NCBI GenBank assembly: GCA_002296055.1
Contig: DBHE01000192.1
Span: 1 to 12,278 of the forward strand
DNA length: 12,278 bases
Origin: Pseudomonadaceae bacterium UBA836
Lineage (GTDB): Bacteria > Pseudomonadota > Gammaproteobacteria > Pseudomonadales > Pseudomonadaceae
Reading direction: 5' to 3'
The notes below the pieces were generated by a model, which did no database searches, had not been told where the DNA came from, and saw nothing but the letters and a program-made list of their open reading frames with translations. The stretch's first letter is position 1. Each line of letters starts with the position of its first letter. The position numbers and the translations under genes are program-made. Of this stretch, positions 1-6,408 are shown piece by piece.

Positions 1-192
1 CAACGCAGCGAACCCGAAGGGCCGCGTAGTCGGGTGCCCCGGGGGATCGCTAAGGGGGGCTTGGCAAGCAGCCCCCCTTGGCTCGCCGGAAAAGGCGAAA
101 AACGAATCAGACAGCAGCTCAAAACAAAACCCGAGCGAATGAACGTACGCGCAAGCGAACCTCACGCCAAACCGATTTATCCTCCGACATAA
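1..192 (+). other. Open frame without a start at the left edge; gene tail or intergenic repeat
   Basis: The first frame is open from base 1 to a TAA at 190-192, giving 63 residues rich in Arg, Lys, Pro, Ser and Gly with no recognisable domain or credible internal start. It could be the 3' end of a gene entering from the left. The composition and the included hairpin fit an intergenic repeat or untranslated DNA better. I do not recognise a family, and coding status is doubtful. Confidence 0.2.
52..79. repeat. Strong hairpin, 10-bp stem
   Basis: AAGGGGGGCT (52-61) and AGCCCCCCTT (70-79) pair perfectly around an 8-base loop. Neither side has a T-run longer than two, so it is not a canonical intrinsic terminator on either strand. 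It may be an intergenic repeat, an mRNA-end stabiliser or a weak terminator for an upstream gene. The remaining bases up to 268 hold no gene I can support. TAGAAT at 232-237 could be a -10 for the next gene, but no good -35 accompanies it. Confidence 0.5.
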
Positions 193-268
193 CCCCGCCT
201 GATTGCCCCCACAAACGCCGTCAACCAAGACTAGAATCGGAGCAAAACAACAACAAGGAAGCTCCAAT

Positions 269-1885
269 ATGACGTTGCGCCTTCGCACCCTTACGCTCGC
301 CGGGCTATTCAGCCTGGCGCCTCTGGCGTTAGCCACCCACTACTCCGCCCCCGAACAACTGGTCGCCCCCTCTCCTTTCAAGGGCGTGCACGGTCTGGCC
401 GTCGACAAGCAGGGTCGTCTGCTCGCCGGCAGCGTGGTCGGTGCCAGTCTGTATGAGGTCGACACCGACAGCGGCGATGTACAGACACTGATCGGCCCCA
501 ATGACGGTCAAGCCGATGACATCGCTATCGGCCCCAATGGCGAGATGGCTTGGACTGGTTTCTACACCGGCAAAGTCATGTACCGGGAAAACGACGCCGC
601 GCCTATCCAGGTGCTGGCAACCGACCTGCCCGGCATCAACTCCCTGGACTTCAACGACGAAACGGGCGCGCTCTACGCCAGCCAGGTATTTCTGGGCGAC
701 GCACTCTGGGAAATTGACCGTGCGGGCGCGGAGCCGCCGCGGCTGATCGGCAAGGATCTGGGTGGTTTCAACGGCTTTGAGGTCGGGGACGACGGTTGGC
801 TATACGGTCCACTCTGGTTCAAAGGGCAGATCGTGCGCATCAACCCAGAGGACGGCGAGCTCAAGGTAATCTCCAGCGACTTCAAGACCCCGGCAGCCGC
901 CAACTTCGACTCCAAGGGCAACCTCTACGCCATCGACACCTTCAGCGGCCAACTGAAGCAGGTCAACCTGGCCGATGGCAGCACAGAACTGATCGCCCAG
1001 CTCGACAGCGCCCTCGACAATCTGGCGCTGGATGCCGACGACAACATCTACGTCTCCAACATGGCCAACAACCGCATTACCCGCATCAACCCGCAAACTC
1101 GCGAGCATCGTCGCCTGGTCAACGGCGATCTGGCGGTGCCGGCCGGCTTGGCCTTAAGCGAGGACGGCAAGACGCTGTACGTCGCCGATGTGTTCGCCCT
1201 GCGCGCAGTGGATACCGTCAGCGGCAAGGTCACGGATCTGCGCCGCGCCCACGGCTCAGACGCCGAATACCCGATCAACGTGGCACTGGGCCAAGAGCGG
1301 CTGTTGGTCACCAGCTTTTCGACGGGCACCCTGCAGCTGATCAGCCGCAGCGACAACAGCACCCTGGCCATGGTCCACCAGCTCAAGGCGCCTTCGGCAG
1401 CGGTCGAATTGGACGACGGCAGCGTGTTGGTCAGCGAACTGGCCGCCGGCACGCTGCTGCGCTTATCCGGCCCTGACCTTGCAGAACGCAGCGAAGTCGC
1501 CAGCGGCCTGCAAGGCCCGGTGCAGATGATCAAAGGCCCCAGTGGCATGATCTACCTCACCCTGCTCAACGGCCAACTGGCGCGACTGGACACCAGCGAT
1601 TTCAGCCTGAGCGTCATTGCCGAAGGGCTGCAGCTACCCGAAGGGCTGACCGAGTTGCCTGATGGCCGGCTGCTGGTGGCCGAGCCCGGAGCCCAGCGAC
1701 TGTTGAGCATCGACCCGCAAAGTGGTGCAAAAGAGGTTGTCGCAGAGCACTTGCCAATCGGCCTGGCAGCCGGCCCCGGTATGCCGCCAACCGGCATCCC
1801 AACTGGGCTGGCGGCCGATGCTGAGGGCCGCGTATACTTCGCGTCCGATCTAGACAACGGTCTGTATCGCCTCACCGCTGAGTAA
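269..1885 (+). CDS. Exported SMP-30/NHL-like beta-propeller protein
   Basis: A 538-residue protein with a signal peptide (basic N-terminus, hydrophobic core at about 8-21, likely cleavage ALA|T after residue 22), so probably periplasmic. The rest is a chain of beta-propeller blades with recurrent D-x-x-G-x-(L/I)-Y/V-(A/V) signatures, for example near residues 252-275, 295-310, 464-485 and 515-535. This resembles the SMP-30/gluconolactonase/LRE-like and NHL folds. At nearly twice the usual length of an SMP-30 lactonase (about 300 residues), it may hold two propellers or one large one. An enzymatic role (lactonase) or a binding role are both possible and the substrate is unknown. The ATG at 269 is preferred over an in-frame ATG at 203 because AAGGAAG (255-261) lies 7 bases before it and the signal peptide starts there. 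It is the first gene of a same-strand run of three. Confidence 0.85.
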   Translation: MTLRLRTLTLAGLFSLAPLALATHYSAPEQLVAPSPFKGVHGLAVDKQGRLLAGSVVGASLYEVDTDSGDVQTLIGPNDGQADDIAIGPNGEMAWTGFYTGKVMYRENDAAPIQVLATDLPGINSLDFNDETGALYASQVFLGDALWEIDRAGAEPPRLIGKDLGGFNGFEVGDDGWLYGPLWFKGQIVRINPEDGELKVISSDFKTPAAANFDSKGNLYAIDTFSGQLKQVNLADGSTELIAQLDSALDNLALDADDNIYVSNMANNRITRINPQTREHRRLVNGDLAVPAGLALSEDGKTLYVADVFALRAVDTVSGKVTDLRRAHGSDAEYPINVALGQERLLVTSFSTGTLQLISRSDNSTLAMVHQLKAPSAAVELDDGSVLVSELAAGTLLRLSGPDLAERSEVASGLQGPVQMIKGPSGMIYLTLLNGQLARLDTSDFSLSVIAEGLQLPEGLTELPDGRLLVAEPGAQRLLSIDPQSGAKEVVAEHLPIGLAAGPGMPPTGIPTGLAADAEGRVYFASDLDNGLYRLTAE

Positions 1886-1890
1886 GCAAC

Positions 1891-1921
1891 GCGGGTCGGC
1901 GAGAACGCCTTGTCGACCCGC
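1891..1921. repeat. Compound hairpin between first and second genes
   Basis: GCGGGTCG (1891-1898) pairs perfectly with CGACCCGC (1914-1921). A competing inner hairpin is GGCG-AGAA-CGCC (1898-1909). No T-run follows, so full intrinsic termination is unlikely. It sits 5 bases after the propeller gene's stop and could stabilise that mRNA end or give partial termination, which would set different expression levels for the next two genes. The rest of the 111-base gap carries only the next gene's ribosome-binding site. Confidence 0.4.
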
Positions 1922-1996
1922 CGTCTGATGATGAAAACGGAACATTTTCTCCTCCGGCTAGTCCATTTGAGCAACCCAAGCCATAGGAGATGTCCG

Positions 1997-2521
1997 ATGT
2001 CCGCATCGTTGAAGAGCCTGTTCCTGCCCGCTGCACTTGCCCTCGCCACCGCCCTTCCCCTATCCGCCCACGCCGACAGCCCACGGCAGCTCGGCTGGAT
2101 CGAACAAGGCGTGATTGAGCCGGCGGACATGACCGTGAAATTCAAGCTCGACACCGGCGCCCTCACCTCCTCCATGCACGCCGAGGACATCGAGCGCTTT
2201 GAGCGCGACGGTGAGCAATGGGTGCGCTTCAAGGTCGCCTTGGAAGACCTGAAGTCCGAAAGCCTGATCAGCGAAACCTTCGAACGCCCGCTGGAGCGCG
2301 ACCTGCGCGTGCGCGGTGCCGGCGGCTCCGAGGAGCGTCCTGTGGTACGCATGGACGTGTGCATCGCCGGCGAGCGCCTGAACGAAGAATTCTCCCTGCG
2401 TGACCGCAGCAACATGCACTATCCGGTACTGCTGGGGCGCCGTACCCTCGATCAGTTGGGTAATGTGGACAGCTCACGCACCTACACCACCACACCCGAC
2501 TGCCCCAGCAGCAACGCCTGA
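1997..2521 (+). CDS. Exported retropepsin-like aspartic peptidase family protein (PF05618-type)
   Basis: A 174-residue protein with a signal peptide cleaved probably at AHA|D after residue 26. The mature part matches the family long annotated as 'ATP-dependent zinc protease' (COG4067/PF05618), now regarded as a retropepsin-like fold. It has LGW at 32-34, the catalytic-type D-T-G-A at 52-55 followed by T-S-S-M-H, and the C-terminal L-L-G-R-R at 145-149, which stands where the second hydrophobic-Gly motif of aspartic proteases lies. Some relatives are encoded with RimK-like ATP-grasp ligases, but none is visible here. The start at 1997 has AGGAGA (1985-1990) at 6 bases spacing and begins the signal peptide; the in-frame ATG at 1910 has neither. 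It lies 111 bases after the propeller gene and 21 bases before the next gene. Proteolytic activity is inferred from the motif. Confidence 0.85.
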   Translation: MSASLKSLFLPAALALATALPLSAHADSPRQLGWIEQGVIEPADMTVKFKLDTGALTSSMHAEDIERFERDGEQWVRFKVALEDLKSESLISETFERPLERDLRVRGAGGSEERPVVRMDVCIAGERLNEEFSLRDRSNMHYPVLLGRRTLDQLGNVDSSRTYTTTPDCPSSNA

Positions 2522-2542
2522 TTTACCAAGGACGCCCAGCGC

Positions 2543-3358
2543 ATGACCTCTGCCGCCCCGCTCGACCTCAGCGCTCGCTACCAGCTGGCCAAGCATTTGG
2601 CTCAGCAAGCGGCTCAGCGTGGACTGCAGCTATATCGTCAACGCGAGCACCTGACGGTGGAGAGTAAGGGCGGCTTCAGTCAGGATGTGGTCAGTGCGGC
2701 GGACCGGGAGCTGGAAGTATTCATCCGCGCCGAGCTGCTGGCGGCCTTCCCGGAAGACGGCTTTGTCGGTGAAGAAACCGGCACAACAAGGCTGGATGCC
2801 CGCTGCGTCTGGGTGATTGATCCCATCGACGGCACTGCGTGCTTTCTGCACGGGCTGCATAACTGGTGCGTATCCATCGGCCTGCTGGTCGATGGTGTAC
2901 CCGCCATCGGTGCCGTCGCAGACCCGAACCACGATGAGCTTTTTCATGGCGGGCTCGGCTTTGGCGCCTGGGTCAATGACCAGCCGTTGCAAGTCAGCAG
3001 CGCCACCGACCTACGCGCGGGCCTAATGGGCGTTGGCACCTTCTACGCTAACGGCAAGCAACACTTCATGCCCTTTCTGGGCCAGTTGCTCGATGCCGGC
3101 GGCATGTTTTTGCGCAACGGCTCCGGCGCTCTCATGACGGTTTATGTGGCTGCGGGGCGATTGCTGGGCTACTACGAGACCTGCCTGAAGAGCTGGGACT
3201 GCGTTGCCGGGCTGGCGCTCTTGGCCGAGTCCGGCGGGCGCTGCAACAACTTTTTGCGCGGTGACGGGCTGCTCAGCGGCAACCCCTATCTAGTGGCCTG
3301 CCCCGGCGTCTACGATCAGGTAGCCGCCATGGTTGGCCCCTCATTGGACGCTGACTGA
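2543..3358 (+). CDS. Inositol monophosphatase family protein
   Basis: A 271-residue cytoplasmic protein of normal family length. Metal-dependent phosphatase motifs are in order: K42...D48 near the N-terminus, G-E-E at 76-78, D-P-I-D-G-T at 93-98 and the late W-D at 218-219. All four metal-binding groups are present, so it should be an active Mg2+-dependent phosphomonoesterase. Within the superfamily (SuhB-like inositol-1-phosphatase, CysQ-like 3'(2'),5'-bisphosphate nucleotidase, histidinol-phosphatase-like) the sequence alone does not fix the substrate. The segment after D-P-I-D-G-T reads A-C-F-L-H-G-L rather than the common T-N-F-(V/x)-H-G, a small departure. The start at 2543 has AAGGAC (2528-2533) upstream. 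The gap from the previous gene is 21 bases, so co-transcription is likely. It ends 4 bases from the stop of the convergent diguanylate cyclase. Confidence 0.9.
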   Translation: MTSAAPLDLSARYQLAKHLAQQAAQRGLQLYRQREHLTVESKGGFSQDVVSAADRELEVFIRAELLAAFPEDGFVGEETGTTRLDARCVWVIDPIDGTACFLHGLHNWCVSIGLLVDGVPAIGAVADPNHDELFHGGLGFGAWVNDQPLQVSSATDLRAGLMGVGTFYANGKQHFMPFLGQLLDAGGMFLRNGSGALMTVYVAAGRLLGYYETCLKSWDCVAGLALLAESGGRCNNFLRGDGLLSGNPYLVACPGVYDQVAAMVGPSLDAD

Positions 3359-3362
3359 CGCC

Positions 3363-4451
3363 TCAGACCGACGATTCCTGCAGCGGCGTTGCCGAAGCCT
3401 CGGCATCGGCCTGCGCCACCTGGTTACGCCCCTCTGCCTTGGCCCGATACAGCGCACGATCAGCACGGGCAATAGCGTTGCTGAAGCTCTCACGCTCACC
3501 CAACTGACTACAGCCCACGCATAGAGTAACCTCCAAGCCAGGCACCAAATCAGACCAGTCCAGGCCCTGCACGGCCAGACGAATGCGCTCAGCTGCTTGC
3601 GCCGCCTGCTGCGGGTCAGTCTCGGGCAGCACTGCCAGAAATTCCTCGCCGCCCCACCGCCCGACAAAGTCCTGCTCTCGCCCATGGTTGCGCAGCAGCA
3701 CTGCCACCCGCTCCAGCACTCGATCACCGACTTCATGGCCGTGCTGGTCGTTGATCTCCTTGAAATGATCCAGATCCATCAACAACAACGCCAGCTCACC
3801 GTGCTGGCGCTTCTCACGGGCCAACAGCTTCTCAGTCAGAGCCACCATGTGCCGACGGTTGAACAGGCTGGTCAGTGGGTCGGTGGTCGCCATACGGGCC
3901 AACCGTCGATGGGCGCGGGTTACGGTGACCACATAAAACATGGTCAGGTAGGCGAACATCAGAAAGACCACGGTGAAATTGAAAATGTTTACATACAGCA
4001 GAGCATCCGCCGAAATGGGTTGCAGCGGGTCAACAAACCACATCAGCACATAAAGGCCGACGTAGTATCCCCACAGGCAAATTGCCAGAATCCAGGCACT
4101 GCGCAGGTGCATGCTGGCAAAGAGCGCCGGCACAAACATCAGCAGGAAGTAGTGGAAGCCGCTATCCCAACCGATCAGCACCGTACCCAAAGCGGCATGC
4201 ACCAGCACCTCGATGCGGATAAGCATGACCGCCAAGCGGTTACGACGATCGCGGAACGCCCGGTAGGCGTAGGCATACATGGCCACGCTGATAACGTTGA
4301 CCCAGGCAAGCACAGGCGAGCCAAGCCAAAGAAAGATGAAGAAAAAGGCAATATCGACTGTGGCTGCTAGCTGGCAGCAACGCATGGACAGCGCCCAAAA
4401 CTCAGGCCGCTGCTCGCTGCGGTGAATATCGGTCTTGTTATTATTCGGCAT
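3363..4451 (-). CDS. Membrane-bound GGDEF diguanylate cyclase
   Basis: A 362-residue inner-membrane enzyme that should make cyclic di-GMP from two GTP. The N-terminal half has about six hydrophobic helices (roughly 28-46, 48-63, 73-94, 99-114, 119-140 and 150-176), a MASE-like sensor of a type I cannot name. A GGDEF domain follows from about 185 to 345, with D-x-L-T-x-L-x-N-R at 191-199, the active-site G-G-E-E-F at 267-271, and an intact inhibitory site R-x-x-D at 258-261, five residues before it. The enzyme is therefore predicted active and product-inhibited. No EAL or HD-GYP domain is present. I chose the ATG at 4451, which has GGAGGA (4463-4468) 11 bases upstream; an in-frame ATG at 4490 would add 13 residues and is possible. 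It is convergent with the phosphatase gene, 4 bases apart, with no terminator between. Confidence 0.9.
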   Translation of the reverse strand: MPNNNKTDIHRSEQRPEFWALSMRCCQLAATVDIAFFFIFLWLGSPVLAWVNVISVAMYAYAYRAFRDRRNRLAVMLIRIEVLVHAALGTVLIGWDSGFHYFLLMFVPALFASMHLRSAWILAICLWGYYVGLYVLMWFVDPLQPISADALLYVNIFNFTVVFLMFAYLTMFYVVTVTRAHRRLARMATTDPLTSLFNRRHMVALTEKLLAREKRQHGELALLLMDLDHFKEINDQHGHEVGDRVLERVAVLLRNHGREQDFVGRWGGEEFLAVLPETDPQQAAQAAERIRLAVQGLDWSDLVPGLEVTLCVGCSQLGERESFSNAIARADRALYRAKAEGRNQVAQADAEASATPLQESSV

Positions 4452-4462
4452 GCCGCGGGGTT

Positions 4463-4468
4463 TCCTCC
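4463..4468 (-). promoter_or_regulatory. Ribosome-binding site deciding the diguanylate cyclase start
   Basis: TCCTCC on the + strand reads GGAGGA on the coding strand, 11 bases before the ATG at 4451. The spacing is a little long, but the match is much better than the weak AGAGG-like sequence before the alternative ATG at 4490. Confidence 0.55.
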
Positions 4469-4491
4469 TGATAGTGACATGCGGCGCCATC

Positions 4492-4863
4492 CTGCGGCGC
4501 CTCTTACCCCAAAAGCCAGGGCTACTCCGAACACCTCACGTGCCAGAGCACACCCCGCGGGCAGGCGTTAACACCAGCAACAACCCCAGTGTAGGTTGCC
4601 ACTGCCCTACCAGCAAAAGATGCGGGCATGCAGGGTCGGTTGACGCTAGCCAGTAGACACTATCGGCGGCCCTACAGAAAAGTGAAGCTTTTATTTGCGC
4701 ATAAACGAACAAAGCCGGCGCGAGGCCGGCTTTGCTGGTGAAGGAGCAGTTAGAGACGCGCTGACTGTTCCACAATGCCTCTGGCTCTCAGGCCGGCTCA
4801 CAACCAAGAGCACGGCCCAGTGAGGGCACTTGCAGAGGCTTCGCAGAATGAACATATGCTTAC
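4492..4863. other. Intergenic region with one terminator
   Basis: About 370 bases lie between the diguanylate cyclase start and the end of the dehydrogenase gene, both on the - strand. Apart from the terminator at 4711-4733, I see no gene, RNA gene or large repeat. The promoter of the diguanylate cyclase should lie in 4492-4700. A TGGCA at 4541-4545 (- strand) resembles a sigma-54 -24 element, but the -12 position reads GT rather than GC, so I do not call it. Confidence 0.5.
4711..4733 (-). terminator. Intrinsic-type terminator after the bauA-mmsA operon
   Basis: AAAGCCGGC (4711-4719) and GCCGGCTTT (4725-4733) form a 9-bp GC-rich stem with a 5-base loop. Read on the - strand, the stem is followed by TTTGTTCGTTT. 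It lies about 130 bases past the dehydrogenase stop, in the right orientation to end that operon. The tail is interrupted, so strength is uncertain. Confidence 0.65.
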
Positions 4864-6360
4864 CTAGCCATTACTCGGGAAGGCAAACTGCGCCGCCTCG
4901 TGACTGGCGCGCTTGGGCCAGCGCTGGGTAATCGCCTTGCGACGAGTATAGAAGCGCACCCCATCCGGGCCATAGGCATGCAAATCGCCGAACAGCGAGC
5001 GCTTCCAGCCACCAAAACTGTGGTAAGCGACCGGCACCGGCAGCGGCACGTTGACCCCAACCATGCCTACTTCAATCTCATCACAGAACACGCGCGCGGA
5101 TTCTCCGTCGCGGGTGAAGATGCAGGTGCCATTGCCATATTCGTGATCGTTGATCAGCCGCATCGCTTCTTCCAGGCTGTTCACACGTACCACGCACAAT
5201 ACCGGGCCAAAGATCTCTTCCTGGTAGATACGCATATCCGGCGTAACACGATCAAACAGGCAACCACCGAGGAAAAAGCCCTGTTCATGGCCGTCGATAC
5301 TCAGGCCGCGACCGTCAACTACCAGCTCGGCACCCGCGCTCACGCCGTCTTCTACATAGCCGGTCACCTTTTCCAGATGCTGACCAGTCACCAGCGGGCC
5401 CATATCCAGGCCGCAGGTAGTACCCGGGCCCACTTTCAACGCCTTGATCTGCGGCACCAGCTTCTCCACCAGCGCGTCAGCAATCTGATCGCCCACACAA
5501 ACGGCAACCGAGATGGCCATACAGCGCTCGCCACAGGAGCCGTAAGCGGCGCCCATCAAGGCGCTGACCGCATTGTCCAGATCCGCATCGGGCATCAACA
5601 CCGCGTGGTTTTTGGCGCCGCCCAGCGCCTGTACACGCTTGCCACGCTTGGTGCCTTCGGCGTAGATGTATTCGGCAATCGGGGTGGAGCCAACGAAGCT
5701 CAGTGCCTTGACCTCAGGAGCGGCAATCAGCGCGTCCACTGCCTGCTTGTCGCCGTGTACCACGTTCAGCACACCCTTGGGCAGACCCGCCTGATGCAGC
5801 AGCTCGGCGATGAACAAGGTCGAGCTTGGGTCGCGCTCGGACGGTTTCAGAATGAAGCAGTTACCGCATACGATGGCCAATGGGTACATCCACAGCGGCA
5901 CCATCGCCGGGAAGTTGAACGGGGTAATGCCAGCAACGACACCAACCGGCTGAAAGTCGCTCCAGGCATCGATGTCCGGGCCCACGTTACGGCTGTACTC
6001 CCCCTTCAGAATCTCGGGCGCCGCGCAGGCGTACTCCACGTTCTCGATACCGCGCTTAAGCTCGCCCGCCGCATCCTCAATAGTCTTACCGTGCTCGGCA
6101 CTGATCATCTCGGCGATGGTGCTCTCGTTCTCCTCCAGCAGCTGCTTGAAGCGGAACATGATCTGCGCGCGCTTGGCGGCTGGAGTACGGCGCCAGGCCG
6201 GAAAAGCGGCCTTGGCCGAGTCAATCGCCTGCTGGATGACGGCATCATCGGCCAGCGGCACCTGGGCAGTGACGGTGCCAGTAGACGGGTTGAAAACATC
6301 GGCGCTACGGCCAGTACCGGCTACCGGATGGCCGTCGATCAGATGGGTAATATTGGTCAT
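4864..6360 (-). CDS. mmsA: CoA-acylating methylmalonate/malonate-semialdehyde dehydrogenase
   Basis: A 498-residue cytoplasmic aldehyde dehydrogenase of the MmsA/IolA class, which oxidises (methyl)malonate semialdehyde with NAD+ and CoA, releasing CO2 and propionyl- or acetyl-CoA. Visible are T-P-F-N-F-P at 146-151 (catalytic Asn149), L-K-P-S-E-R at 171-176, the catalytic cysteine in G-E-R-C-M (Cys280), and E-E-I-F-G-P-V further on. The position of the general-base Glu of hydrolytic ALDHs reads G-G-A-K-N, as expected for CoA-dependent members. Downstream of bauA, its substrate is most likely malonate semialdehyde from beta-alanine, making it the functional bauC; valine catabolism is the alternative. 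The ATG at 6360 is chosen because AGGAG (6367-6371) precedes it by 6 bases. An ATG at 6363 and a TTG at 6375 are less well placed. It starts 48 bases after the bauA stop. Confidence 0.93.
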   Translation of the reverse strand: MTNITHLIDGHPVAGTGRSADVFNPSTGTVTAQVPLADDAVIQQAIDSAKAAFPAWRRTPAAKRAQIMFRFKQLLEENESTIAEMISAEHGKTIEDAAGELKRGIENVEYACAAPEILKGEYSRNVGPDIDAWSDFQPVGVVAGITPFNFPAMVPLWMYPLAIVCGNCFILKPSERDPSSTLFIAELLHQAGLPKGVLNVVHGDKQAVDALIAAPEVKALSFVGSTPIAEYIYAEGTKRGKRVQALGGAKNHAVLMPDADLDNAVSALMGAAYGSCGERCMAISVAVCVGDQIADALVEKLVPQIKALKVGPGTTCGLDMGPLVTGQHLEKVTGYVEDGVSAGAELVVDGRGLSIDGHEQGFFLGGCLFDRVTPDMRIYQEEIFGPVLCVVRVNSLEEAMRLINDHEYGNGTCIFTRDGESARVFCDEIEVGMVGVNVPLPVPVAYHSFGGWKRSLFGDLHAYGPDGVRFYTRRKAITQRWPKRASHEAAQFAFPSNG

Positions 6361-6385
6361 CATGTGCTCCTGCAAAGGGATCTGA

Positions 6386-6399
6386 GCGCCAGCTGGCGC
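6386..6399. repeat. Perfect 14-base palindrome between bauA and mmsA
   Basis: GCGCCAGCTGGCGC is self-complementary and lies in the 48-base gap between the bauA stop and the mmsA ribosome-binding site. In RNA it could form a 5-bp stem with an AGCT loop. It may be an intercistronic stability or processing element, or chance in GC-rich DNA. Confidence 0.4.
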
Positions 6400-6408
6400 C
6401 GCGAAAAA

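Noticed and set aside
78..272. A 64-codon + strand open frame before the propeller gene
   Set aside because: Lys/Arg/Thr/Asn-rich with no domain, no ribosome-binding site, and overlapping the start of the true gene.
796..1476. A 226-codon + strand open frame inside the propeller gene
   Set aside because: Alternative-frame Arg/Gln-rich translation of a gene with a clear fold and signal peptide.
1552..2415. A 287-codon - strand open frame
   Set aside because: It crosses the propeller gene, the gap and the retropepsin-like gene; Ser/Arg-rich shadow.
3597..4370. A 257-codon + strand open frame
   Set aside because: Antisense shadow of the diguanylate cyclase, rich in His and Gln, with no recognisable domain.
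4526..4545. Sigma-54-like promoter before the diguanylate cyclase (- strand TGGCACG at the -24 position)
   Set aside because: The -12 element reads GT in place of the near-invariant GC, and no enhancer-binding site is apparent.
4536..4775. A 79-codon - strand open frame between mmsA and the diguanylate cyclase
   Set aside because: It translates through the terminator hairpin and has no ribosome-binding site or family resemblance.
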